A DNA stretch of 15,016 bases from Minisyncoccota bacterium (GTDB lineage Bacteria > Patescibacteriota > Minisyncoccia > UBA6257 > 1-14-0-10-40-38): NCBI GenBank assembly GCA_020052135.1, contig JAGVPS010000022.1, positions 1 through 15,016 on the forward strand, in the 5' to 3' direction. Below the pieces are notes generated by a model. That model ran no database searches and was not told where the DNA came from. It saw only the letters and a list, made by a program, of their open reading frames with translations. The position numbers were made by a program, and so were the translations under genes. Positions within the stretch are counted from its first letter, which is position 1, and every line of letters starts with the position of its first letter. Below are positions 4,939-11,769 of this stretch, piece by piece.

Positions 4939-5613
4939 ATGAAAATCATTAACACATATTCATTTAAAGGTGGCGAGAATTTTCTCAAGACCAAACACCC
5001 AAAAGAGTTTCGGGAAATTCAATATGCCATCAAGACTCTCGACGCCACGCTTTGTCTGACAAAAGAGAGTAAGGAAAAAACAAAGAAAGGCCATGTGCTA
5101 TTCTCACCCGTGGACATGAACGATTATCTCAAAACCGTTCTTCACAAAAAAGGCTGGACGGAAAAAGCAAAAGACGGAAGAAAGAGAAAGTTTGCCGAAC
5201 CGCGTCACGCTTTCGGTAAAGGAAGATTTCGTGAAATGGACGGCATCAGGAATAAAGTTGGTCTTGAAATCCAATTCGGCAAATATGCATTTATGGGTTA
5301 CGACATCTTCTCTAAGATGATCATTTTCAAGAATCTCAAATACATTGAATGTGGCGTAGAGATTGTTTCTAGCAGTGAGCTCGTCAAACAGATGTCTACG
5401 GGAGTTTCTTCGTTCGAACAATTGCTTGTCGACTTTGAGCATCGAGGAGAAAGCAATATTGACATTCCAGTGTTTATATTGAGTATCGGTCTCACTAATG
5501 AAGAAAAGACAAAGTCTCAAACCTTAAGAGAGCTTTTTGAGACAAACCGCGTTGAAGCTCTAACAAAATTGAAGCTTCGTAAATATAACGGCTCAAAGCC
5601 TGGCCCCAAATAA
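4939..5613 (+). CDS. BglII-like type II restriction endonuclease
   Basis: This is predicted to cut DNA at a short palindrome unless it is methylated. The 224 residues match the length of BglII (223). The core MDGIRNKVGLEIQFGKYAF (100-118) matches the BglII catalytic region: Asp101, Glu110 and Gln112 have the same spacing as BglII Asp84, Glu93 and Gln95. Further marks are YDIFSKMIIF and the strand ECGVEIVSSSELVKQM. BglII cuts AGATCT and its structural relatives cut GATC-centred sites, so such a site is a reasonable guess but cannot be read from the sequence. The gene converges with the methyltransferase gene and overlaps its end by 21 nt. It is AT-rich compared with the envelope genes and lies directly after a tRNA locus, which fits acquisition by transfer. 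AGAGG stands one base before the ATG, too close for a normal Shine-Dalgarno sequence. Confidence 0.85.
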   Translation: MKIINTYSFKGGENFLKTKHPKEFREIQYAIKTLDATLCLTKESKEKTKKGHVLFSPVDMNDYLKTVLHKKGWTEKAKDGRKRKFAEPRHAFGKGRFREMDGIRNKVGLEIQFGKYAFMGYDIFSKMIIFKNLKYIECGVEIVSSSELVKQMSTGVSSFEQLLVDFEHRGESNIDIPVFILSIGLTNEEKTKSQTLRELFETNRVEALTKLKLRKYNGSKPGPK

Positions 5614-7182
5614 ACTCTCTCGAGCTTTCTTAAACTCATCTGGCAACTCGGCAAGTTTCACAGTACTGGTTGGTTGATACACAGGTGTTCCCATCATTCG
5701 TCGACTCAGCGTTCCGTCTGTTGCCGCTTTAATTCTTTTCTCAGCAGTATCTAGATATTCTTTCATAATATCTGATCCATATCCTTTGCGATCATGGATG
5801 ACTGCTGCACAAATCGAACTTCCTACGCCAAGGTAAGGGTCAAGCACTGCATCTCCCGGGTTAGTCATAGATAGCACCAGGCGTTCAATAAGCTCGATCG
5901 GGAACTGGCACGGATGGTCTGTCTTTTCTGGGTGATTATTTTTTACATTCGGAATATCCCAAACATCTTCGGGGTTTTTGCCTAGAGGATTACCCGACAA
6001 AGTTCCGTATTTTTCGTTTTTCTTAAAATTCTTTTTACCCGGATACTTTTGAGGTACACGCACTGGATCAAGATTAAATGTGTAGTTATCGCCTTTAGTA
6101 AACCAAACGATTGTTTCGTGGCGTCCTGAAAATCGTTTGGTGCAATGTAAGCCGTGTCCGAATCGCCAGATAATACGGTTGCGAAGCTTAAGCCCATACT
6201 TTTTGCCGATCTGGTAAATTAACGCATCCAGCGGAAAGACTTCGCCGTCTTTAGCAATATGATTCCCAACTTGCCAGCAGATGCTTCCGTCATCAGTCAG
6301 TATTCGGACGGCCTCTTCAAAGGTTTGTTCTTGTGCGGCTAAATATATATCCAAACTTGTTCGCTTTTCGTATTCTTTTCCAATATTATAAGGTGGCGAT
6401 GTCACGATCAGTTTTATTGATTTATCCGGAATTGATTTCATCAAATCAAGCCGATCTCCCTGGAATAAGACCACATCCGCTTCTTTGCTGTATTTATTTG
6501 CTATTTTGATTTTTTTGTTCGAACTGAATAGTACGCGCTGATCCGTAGGGATTGTTGGTTTTTGTTTTTTTACTTCTTTTTGCTCTATTTCCTCGCTAGT
6601 CTTTACCACATCTAAAACAATTCCCTGAATTGTTAAACGAGAATGGTGAACAAACTTTGGCTGGAGGTCATGGTTGGCTGGTTGCAATCTTATTTGTCCT
6701 TTTTCTTTATAATACTTTTTGAGAGTAGCCTCATTCTCGTCTATGAGAGCAACAATCTTTTGTCCGTTTTCAGCAGTTGATTGATTCCTAATAATCACTA
6801 CATCACCATCATTTATATTCTCTTCAATCATACTATTACCAGAAACACGCAAGGCATAAACTTCCCCCTTCGGAACTTTAGATTTGGGAATAGCTATGGT
6901 TTCTTTTTCTTGGATTGCTTCTATCGGTTCTCCTGCGGCAATAGTGCCAAGAAGGGGAACACTTATCATTTGTTCGGTTTGTGATAGCTCGACTCCTCTT
7001 GGCTGATATTTTCCTCTCTTGAGATGTCCACCCGCCTCTAATTCTTCTAGGTGTTGATGAATGGTTGAAATGGCAAGTTTGAAGCGCTTGGCCATTTCAG
7101 GTATTGAAGGGGCAAAACTATGCCTTTTGCTATAGGAGTTTATAAAGTTGAGAAGCTCCTTTTTTCGAGGAGTTATTTTCAT
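5593..7182 (-). CDS. LexA repressor/autoprotease fused to a DNA methyltransferase (N4-cytosine type)
   Basis: One uninterrupted 529-residue frame joins two complete proteins. Residues 1-65 are a LexA-type winged helix (PSIPEMAKRFKLAISTIHQH). Residues 72-195 are the S24 autoprotease domain: cleavage site Ala83-Gly84 (GTIAAGEP), catalytic Ser117 (VSGNSM) and Lys155 (EATLKK), in the same order and nearly the same spacing as E. coli LexA. A charged linker (195-215) leads to a beta-class methyltransferase with motif IV TSPPY (261-265), GLHCTKRFSGRHE (344-356), DVWDIPNVK (406-414) and motif I DPYLGVGSS (448-456). SPPY is typical of N4-cytosine enzymes, as in the BamHI and BglII systems. It should protect the sites of the convergent endonuclease. 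The LexA part could repress both genes; RecA-stimulated self-cleavage would detach the DNA-binding domain. That regulation is inferred. Confidence 0.92.
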   Translation of the reverse strand: MKITPRKKELLNFINSYSKRHSFAPSIPEMAKRFKLAISTIHQHLEELEAGGHLKRGKYQPRGVELSQTEQMISVPLLGTIAAGEPIEAIQEKETIAIPKSKVPKGEVYALRVSGNSMIEENINDGDVVIIRNQSTAENGQKIVALIDENEATLKKYYKEKGQIRLQPANHDLQPKFVHHSRLTIQGIVLDVVKTSEEIEQKEVKKQKPTIPTDQRVLFSSNKKIKIANKYSKEADVVLFQGDRLDLMKSIPDKSIKLIVTSPPYNIGKEYEKRTSLDIYLAAQEQTFEEAVRILTDDGSICWQVGNHIAKDGEVFPLDALIYQIGKKYGLKLRNRIIWRFGHGLHCTKRFSGRHETIVWFTKGDNYTFNLDPVRVPQKYPGKKNFKKNEKYGTLSGNPLGKNPEDVWDIPNVKNNHPEKTDHPCQFPIELIERLVLSMTNPGDAVLDPYLGVGSSICAAVIHDRKGYGSDIMKEYLDTAEKRIKAATDGTLSRRMMGTPVYQPTSTVKLAELPDEFKKARESLFGARL

Positions 7183-7191
7183 ATATCCTAT

Positions 7192-7240
7192 ATTATACCG
7201 AAACTAAACCGAAAGTTATCCACAGGTTATACCGGTTTAC
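7192..7240 (-). promoter_or_regulatory. Promoter and repeat-rich operator of the LexA-methyltransferase gene
   Basis: TATAAT (minus strand, 7197-7192) lies 9 nt before the ATG, so the mRNA would have almost no leader. Plus-strand bases beside it are unusually repetitive: TTATACCG at 7193-7200 and 7227-7234; ACCGAAA at 7197-7203 and 7208-7214, 11 bp (one helical turn) apart; and AACCGAA with GGTTA spaced 11 nt (7207-7229), as also seen at the endonuclease promoter. No good -35 is seen. The repeats are the natural candidate for autoregulation by the LexA domain. Confidence 0.5.
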
Positions 7241-7301
7241 TGATTAATTATGAAATGATAATTTATATAAAGATAAGCTCTGGGCCGTTACACGCCGCAA
7301 A

Positions 7302-7411
7302 ATGAATAAGACTATTGAACAACTTTTTTTTGCATCAAGAGAGATTTAGAGCAAAGAGCTTTTATAAACGAGATTGCTAATGCGGCGATGAGAGACAATA
7401 GCAAAAAATGA
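7302..7411 (+). pseudogene. Small ORF broken at a run of eight Ts
   Basis: An ATG at 7302 opens MNKTIEQLFFASREI and stops at TAG. If one base is gained in the T8 run (about 7322-7329), the frame continues through IKRDLEQRAFINEIANAAMR and DNSKK to a TGA at 7409-7411, about 36 residues of soluble, helix-like sequence. The sensible sequence after the shift suggests a recently broken or slippage-dependent small gene, though it may be chance. Its end overlaps the hairpin that follows. No known family is recognised. Confidence 0.3.
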
Positions 7412-7440
7412 CCTCTTTGTACGTGTCATTTTTTGCTATT
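7397..7440. terminator. Strong bidirectional hairpin terminator
   Basis: AATAGCAAAAAATGAC (7397-7412) and its exact reverse complement (7425-7440) form a 16-bp stem with a 12-nt loop. The arms contain A6 and T6 runs, so either strand gives a hairpin with a U-rich arm, as in bidirectional intrinsic terminators. It separates the restriction-modification region from the membrane-protein gene at 7478. Apart from this and the broken small ORF, the gap 7241-7477 shows no gene. Confidence 0.65.
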
Positions 7441-7477
7441 TAGAAACCTCTCACTCTCCCAATCGCTTATATAAAGT

Positions 7478-7774
7478 ATGCTTCCTCTCTTAAAACGCCC
7501 GAGCGCGTGGGTTCCTATAGCGCTCTCGCTCGCGATGCTCGTACTCATTGTTACGCTTCTTTCCATATACGGCATCCCCACCCCATATCCAACTAAGGAT
7601 GAAGGAGCGGGTGCTCACCTCTTTCAACTATGGCTCGTTGTGGAAGTACTGATAGTGGTATTGTTTGTAGCTAAGTGGTTACCGCAGGCGCCAAAGCAGG
7701 CACTCCTCATTCTTGCACTCCAAATTATTGCTGTAGTTGCAACCTGCGCTCCGGTATTCTTTTTACGTCTCTAA
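7478..7774 (+). CDS. Small three-helix membrane protein, function unknown
   Basis: The 98 residues contain three predicted membrane helices: about 12-32 (VPIALSLAMLVLIVTLLSIYG), 47-67 (FQLWLVVEVLIVVLFVAKWL) and 75-96 (ALLILALQIIAVVATCAPVFF). A short acidic loop (YPTKDEGAGAH) lies between the first two. Small proteins with the phrases DEGxxAHxFQ, KWLPQxPKQALxILALQ and APVFFL are, to my knowledge, widespread and uncharacterised. The ATG follows TATATAAAGT directly, so the -10 box lies against the start codon and the mRNA is probably leaderless. It is followed after 44 nt by the transporter gene but need not act with it. Confidence 0.75.
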   Translation: MLPLLKRPSAWVPIALSLAMLVLIVTLLSIYGIPTPYPTKDEGAGAHLFQLWLVVEVLIVVLFVAKWLPQAPKQALLILALQIIAVVATCAPVFFLRL

Positions 7775-7833
7775 CGTCAGAATTTTTTATTTTTGCCAAT
7801 CTACGCTAAGCTTTTAATATGTTTTTTGCGTAG

Positions 7834-8670
7834 GTGTCTTCTGTAGTCTACGGTATTAACGCGGTCGTTGGAAAACTAACGATCAAGCATGCCATTCCTA
7901 ATCCTTGGTTTTTTAATTTTTTTTGGCAGCTTTTTATTTTAATCGGTACCCTGCCTATTGCCCTTGCCTATGGTGCCGGCATACCGGTAGCGTGGGGCAG
8001 TATGATGTTAGCTGGCTTCTTTGCTTTTCTTGTTAGCACGTTTTATATACTCTCGCTTAAGCAACTGGATGTATCAATTCTTAGCCCTCTGTATAACTTT
8101 CGATCAGTTTTTACCGCACTCCTCGGTGCCGCATTTCTAAGCGAAGTCCTTACCAGTAACCAATACTTCCTCATCGCAATCATTTTCGTGAGTGGTATTT
8201 TTTTGAACGTTGATGAACACCTAAAACTTAGAGCGTTCTTTCGCAGACAAACTATGCTTGGAATGTTCACCGTGCTTATTTCCGCAATCTACGGTTTTAC
8301 TATTAAAACCGCAGTTGCAGAAAATGGATTTTGGACAGCGTCTCTTGGGATAACAATCATTAGTCAAATATTCTCGCTCAGCACCATTCCTCTCTTTTAC
8401 AAAGAGCTACTAATTACTCCAATAAAAAAGTACTCTGGCGTAGTCATGATGGGCTTCTTAAATGCTGTGGGCGATCTTGCTGCTAATAAGGCATTCAGCA
8501 CAAACGTAACCATTGCCTCTGCGATTATTTCCATTCCTTTCTCAATGATTATTGCTTTCGCGTTTTCTGTTTTTGCGCCAAAACTCCTCGAAAAACACAC
8601 GCTTAAAACTTACGCAGTTCGCTTTGTAGCTGCCACGGTTATGATTGTTGCCGCAATCAAACTTTCATAA
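7834..8670 (+). CDS. EamA/DMT-superfamily transporter, possibly with a disrupted start
   Basis: The 278-residue product has about nine or ten predicted membrane helices in the two-repeat layout of EamA transporters, with phrases such as FFAFLVSTFYILSLKQLDVSI, SPLYNFRSVFTALLGAAFLSE and, in the second half, MMGFLNAVGDLAANKAFS. The family exports or imports small metabolites across the inner membrane; the substrate cannot be told. The listed start is a GTG, which cuts the first helix short (SSVVYGINAVVGKL is normally its second half). An ATG at 7819 lies in the same frame and would supply MFFA, but is followed by a TAG at 7831, where a TGG codon would make sense. The gene is therefore either shortened or carries a nonsense change. 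Confidence 0.78.
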   Translation: MSSVVYGINAVVGKLTIKHAIPNPWFFNFFWQLFILIGTLPIALAYGAGIPVAWGSMMLAGFFAFLVSTFYILSLKQLDVSILSPLYNFRSVFTALLGAAFLSEVLTSNQYFLIAIIFVSGIFLNVDEHLKLRAFFRRQTMLGMFTVLISAIYGFTIKTAVAENGFWTASLGITIISQIFSLSTIPLFYKELLITPIKKYSGVVMMGFLNAVGDLAANKAFSTNVTIASAIISIPFSMIIAFAFSVFAPKLLEKHTLKTYAVRFVAATVMIVAAIKLS

Positions 8671-8843
8671 ACAATCTGCCTTATGGATCATAATGAGCAC
8701 AGATGAGATGCTATTGTCGTAAAACATCCACCTGGTCGAGTTCAAAAACCAAAAAATTCACGGTTTCTAGGGGTCTCTCGCCATTTTTGACAATTAGGGG
8801 TACTATATAGGCAATAATCATTAATCAATAAATTACAAACCAT
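8671..8843 (+). promoter_or_regulatory. Intergenic region with TTGACA and paired TAGGGGT repeats
   Basis: No gene is seen here. A perfect -35 TTGACA lies at 8787-8792, but the best downstream -10 candidates (TATATA, AATAAT) are at poor spacing. TAGGGGT occurs at 8768-8774 and 8795-8801, either side of the TTGACA and 27 bp apart, as repressor half-sites might. The likely target is the SWIB gene at 8844. Confidence 0.3.
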
Positions 8844-9092
8844 ATGGCAAACAGCGCGTTTATGAAGCCAATGCAGGTGAGCGCAGAGCTCGCCGCGGTC
8901 GTGGGAGCGGGCCCTATGCCCCGATCAGAGGTAGTTAAGAAGCTCTGGGTCTACATTAAAGGCAATAACCTCCAGGACCCGGTAAATAAGCGGAATATCA
9001 ATGCTGACGAGAAATTGAAAAAGGTATTCGGCGGTAAAGCAATGGTCAATATGTTCGAAATGACTAAGCTCGTCTCGAAGCATCTTTCCTAG
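8844..9092 (+). CDS. SWIB/MDM2-domain protein
   Basis: The 82 residues are almost entirely a SWIB domain: MQVSAELAAVVGAGPMPRSE, VVKKLWVYIKGNNLQDPVNK, RNINADEKLKKVFGGK and FEMTKLVSKHL follow the family pattern from end to end. In eukaryotes SWIB domains occur in chromatin remodelling subunits. Stand-alone bacterial copies occur in chlamydiae and other groups and are thought to bind DNA or protein; their role in this lineage is unknown. There is no Shine-Dalgarno sequence before the ATG. It is a single-gene unit, closed by the terminator at 9111. Confidence 0.92.
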   Translation: MANSAFMKPMQVSAELAAVVGAGPMPRSEVVKKLWVYIKGNNLQDPVNKRNINADEKLKKVFGGKAMVNMFEMTKLVSKHLS

Positions 9093-9110
9093 GACTTACC
9101 CCGTATTTTG

Positions 9111-9141
9111 AAAAACACCACCGCGTTGGTGGTGTTTTTTT
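9111..9141 (+). terminator. Rho-independent terminator after the SWIB gene
   Basis: AAAAACACCACC (9111-9122), a GCGTT loop and GGTGGTGTTTTT (9128-9139) form a 12-bp stem running into T7. It is a textbook intrinsic terminator for the plus strand, 19 nt after the SWIB stop. Confidence 0.9.
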
Positions 9142-9169
9142 GTGTTTTGAGTAATTCTACTACCTATAC

Positions 9170-10129
9170 ATGAACGCGGGCTTTTGGGGAAAACTGAAAA
9201 AACCGATTATCGCGATCGCGCCCATGGCAAATGTTACGGACGCGGCGTTTCGAAAAATGTTCATCGAGTGCACTCCACCCGATGTTTTCTGGACGGAATT
9301 TGTATCGGTTGAAGCTCTGCTCTCCCGAGGCAAGAAGGCGGTGCTCCCCGATCTATGGTTCGATAAGCTCGAGCACCCGATTGTGGCACAGATTTTTGGG
9401 GCAAAGCCGGAACAGTTTGAAACAGTGGGGAAAATGCTCCGCGAGATGGGTTTTGATGGCGTGGACGTGAACATGGGTTGCCCAGACAAGAGCGTTGAAA
9501 AACAAGGTGCGGGAGCGGCGCTTATAAAAAACCCAGAACTCGCGAAGCAAATTATTAGAGCGCTTAAAAAAGGAGCTAACCCCCTACCGGTCTCCGTAAA
9601 AACGCGCATAGGATATGCAAAAAATGAAATCTCTACCTGGATTCCTTCTCTTCTCAAAGAAAACCTTGCCGCTATCATCGTACACTTGCGAACGCGGAAA
9701 GAAATGTCTAACGCGCCCGCGCATTGGGAATTGACGGAGGAAATTTTGAAACTGCGAGATCGCTACGTGCCGGACACGCTCATATTAGGAAACGGGGACG
9801 TGAACTCTTTGGATGAGGCTCGGGCGCGAGTCAAAGCATCCGGCATAGACGGTGTGATGATCGGCCGAGGCATTTTTGGCAACCCGTGGTTTTTCTCCGG
9901 GAAAACACCCGACCTTACGGAGCGCCTTGAGCGCATGGTGCGACATGTGAAAACTTTTGAAAAAATGTTTGCGAATATCAAAAGATTCGAGGTTATGAAA
10001 AAACACTTTAAAGCATACGTACATGGCTTTCTCGGCGCGCGCGAGCTCCTCACACAACTCATGGAAACAAAAACAGCCGCGGAGGTAAAAAAACTAGTGA
10101 AAGCGTTTTTAACAAAAAACACGCCTTAA
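9170..10129 (+). CDS. dus: tRNA-dihydrouridine synthase
   Basis: Dus enzymes use FMN and NADPH to reduce specific uridines in tRNA D loops. The 319-residue product carries the family marks in order: APMANVTDAAFR (17-28, FMN-binding start of the TIM barrel), FVSVEAL (44-50), QIFGAKPEQF (74-83), VNMGCPDKSVEKQGAGAAL (100-118, catalytic Cys104), SVKTRIGY (142-149, FMN lysine), IVHLRTRKE (170-178, His172), GNGDV (207-211), GRGIFGNPW (232-240) and a helical RNA-binding tail with MKKHFKAYVHGF. DusB-like is the best general label; which uridine it modifies is not evident. The ATG has no Shine-Dalgarno sequence. It ends inside a hairpin shared with the opposite gene. Confidence 0.95.
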   Translation: MNAGFWGKLKKPIIAIAPMANVTDAAFRKMFIECTPPDVFWTEFVSVEALLSRGKKAVLPDLWFDKLEHPIVAQIFGAKPEQFETVGKMLREMGFDGVDVNMGCPDKSVEKQGAGAALIKNPELAKQIIRALKKGANPLPVSVKTRIGYAKNEISTWIPSLLKENLAAIIVHLRTRKEMSNAPAHWELTEEILKLRDRYVPDTLILGNGDVNSLDEARARVKASGIDGVMIGRGIFGNPWFFSGKTPDLTERLERMVRHVKTFEKMFANIKRFEVMKKHFKAYVHGFLGARELLTQLMETKTAAEVKKLVKAFLTKNTP

Positions 10130-10139
10130 CGGCGTGTTT
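10117..10139. terminator. Shared terminator between dus and the convergent small gene
   Basis: AAACACGCC (10117-10125), loop TTAAC and GGCGTGTTT (10131-10139) pair perfectly over 9 bp. The A/T ends give a short U tail on both strands. The dus stop (10127-10129) lies in the loop and the stop of the opposite gene (10138-10140) in the arm, so both genes end in it. Confidence 0.7.
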
Positions 10140-10371
10140 ATCGATTGCGATGCCACTCAATATCATTCATTAAACGATCTAGCGTATCATAGGCGCGCTT
10201 CAGGTAGTTATGAAGCCCGCGTAGATTTTCATAGAAATCCTCGGAGTTATCTACTCGATCGTTTCGATAATATTCCAGCACCTCCCGATCAAGCACGCGT
10301 TCCATTTCGCGCACGCGCAGAAGAATCGAGTCCTGAAATCGCTGGGCTTCGTCACGATTAAATTCAGCCAT
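10138..10371 (-). CDS. Small charged helical protein, function unknown
   Basis: From the ATG at 10371 the product is 77 residues (MAEFNRDEAQRFQD onward). A GTG 18 nt upstream would add MLLFLY, but the ATG gives a more natural N-terminus. The sequence is rich in Arg, Asp, Glu and aromatic residues (VLEYYRNDRVDNSEDFYENL) and looks entirely alpha-helical, perhaps a helical hairpin. No signal peptide or known motif is seen. It converges with dus and shares its terminator. The family is not recognised. Confidence 0.6.
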   Translation of the reverse strand: MAEFNRDEAQRFQDSILLRVREMERVLDREVLEYYRNDRVDNSEDFYENLRGLHNYLKRAYDTLDRLMNDIEWHRNR

Positions 10372-10418
10372 ATATAGAAATAGTAGCACGCTTATATGAG
10401 TAGTTTCTAGGCTTTTAA

Positions 10419-10427
10419 TGATATAAT
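10419..10427 (+). promoter_or_regulatory. Extended -10 promoter of the envelope cluster
   Basis: TGATATAAT is a perfect extended -10 element (TGnTATAAT), 22 nt before the ATG of the DedA gene. No recognisable -35 is present, as is normal for extended -10 promoters. No convincing terminator is seen before the PAP2 gene ends, so it may drive four genes. Confidence 0.6.
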
Positions 10428-10449
10428 TTCTAAGAAAAATATAGCCCCC

Positions 10450-11040
10450 ATGTCACTTGATACGGTTATCCACTGGCTTCTCTTATATAAGTACGTAATT
10501 ATCTTTCCTATCGCTCTTATTGAGGGGCCTATTCTTCCTATCATCGGAGGCTTTCTGCTCAGGCAAGAGTATGTGCAAATCCTTCCGCTCTTCTCGGTAC
10601 TGCTCATCGGCAACCTTATTGGAGATTCATTTTGGTATGGAGTAGGATACCGCTGGGCGCACCCATTCATCGCCCGTTATGGGAAATTCCTCAACATTTC
10701 CGAGGAGCTCTTCCTCAAGGTCCAGGATGTTTTCCAGAGGCGCGCGGCGTATATTCTCTTGCTCTCTAAAATAACCATGGGTTTTGGCTTCGCGCTCGTT
10801 ACCTTAATCGGCGCCGGCGCCGCCAAAATCCCCTTTCGGAAATATATTGTGCTCAATGCCATTGGTGGAACTATATGGATAGCGACGGCGATGGCAGTCG
10901 GATATTTTTTCGGACACGTGTACCTGCTCATCGAGAAAGGTTTTCGCGCCGTGTCCCTCGTAACGTTTGTTGCTATTGTCATACTCATCCTGGCACGCCT
11001 CTATAAATATTCCAGGAAAAAAATATTGCCCCGCCTATGA
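10450..11040 (+). CDS. DedA-family membrane protein
   Basis: DedA (SNARE-associated/VTT domain) proteins act in the inner membrane; some members flip undecaprenyl phosphate or phospholipids. The 196 residues show the expected layout: a first re-entrant segment with Glu25 (IALIEGPILPIIGG), the GNLIGDSFWYGVGY motif (54-67), and the second segment LLLSKITMGFGFALVTLIGAGAAKIPFRKYIVLNAIGGTIW split over 103-143 with final helices after it. The position usually held by a conserved Arg (FxRFxPxxR) reads LSKITMGFG here, with Lys107, so the transport residues differ from the best-known members. The gene overlaps the next by four bases (ATGA), implying coupled translation. Its neighbours suggest lipid-carrier recycling. 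Confidence 0.88.
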   Translation: MSLDTVIHWLLLYKYVIIFPIALIEGPILPIIGGFLLRQEYVQILPLFSVLLIGNLIGDSFWYGVGYRWAHPFIARYGKFLNISEELFLKVQDVFQRRAAYILLLSKITMGFGFALVTLIGAGAAKIPFRKYIVLNAIGGTIWIATAMAVGYFFGHVYLLIEKGFRAVSLVTFVAIVILILARLYKYSRKKILPRL

Positions 11041-11762
11041 TCTCCGTCATCATCCCAACTTTCAATGAAGAAAAAGTGATTGTGGATATGCTCCGCAACC
11101 TGAAAAACGGCATGCGGGGAATTCCGCACGAGATTATCGTTACTGATGATCAAAGCAGTGATCACACTGTAGTGCTTGCCAAGCCATACGCCGACCGCAT
11201 CATCGTGGGACAAGGAGTCTACAAACGGACGATCGCGCGAAACCGAAATCAGGGCGCCTCTGCGGCGCGTGGAACATATCTTGCCTTCATTGACGCCGAC
11301 ATCACCATTTCTGATCCGTCTGTATTTTTTACGCGGGCGCTTGCGGATTTCACTAATAATCCAAAGCTTGTCGGGCTCTCGGGATATATTAAGGTGTTTC
11401 CTACGCTTGCTACCACGGGCGACCGATTTTTTCATGGACTTCTCAATCGGTTCCACTACCTGATGAACAATGTATTCCACCGCGGCCGCGCTTCGGGAGA
11501 ATTCCAGATGGTGCGCGCGGATATGTTTAAAAAACTTTCCGGCTTCCGCGCAGATATTGTAGCGTCAGAAGACTATGAATTTTTTAGCCGCCTCGCGAGG
11601 GAAGGACGTACGCGGATAGATCCACGTCTCGTCGTATTTCAAACAGGGCGCCGCGCGCATGAGCTCGGATGGCCTCGCTTGCTCGCGCGATGGTTCATGA
11701 ATACTCTTTCGGTTACCTTTACACATCGATCATCAAGCAAAGAATGGGAAACTATCCGTTGA
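11037..11762 (+). CDS. GT2-family glycosyltransferase (first of two)
   Basis: GT-A fold enzymes of this family pass a sugar from a nucleotide or lipid-linked donor. The 241 residues begin with ISVIIPTFNEEKVI (2-15), then EIIVTDDQSSDHT (32-44), the metal-binding FIDADIT (84-90, Asp86 and Asp88), and SEDYEFFSRLAREG (177-190), the likely acceptor and catalytic base region. A hydrophobic C-terminal segment (WPRLLARWFMNTLSVTF) may lie on the membrane. It overlaps the DedA gene by four bases, and the next glycosyltransferase follows after 7 nt, so they are one operon. Donor and acceptor are unknown. Confidence 0.9.
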   Translation: MISVIIPTFNEEKVIVDMLRNLKNGMRGIPHEIIVTDDQSSDHTVVLAKPYADRIIVGQGVYKRTIARNRNQGASAARGTYLAFIDADITISDPSVFFTRALADFTNNPKLVGLSGYIKVFPTLATTGDRFFHGLLNRFHYLMNNVFHRGRASGEFQMVRADMFKKLSGFRADIVASEDYEFFSRLAREGRTRIDPRLVVFQTGRRAHELGWPRLLARWFMNTLSVTFTHRSSSKEWETIR

Positions 11763-11769
11763 TACTCAC

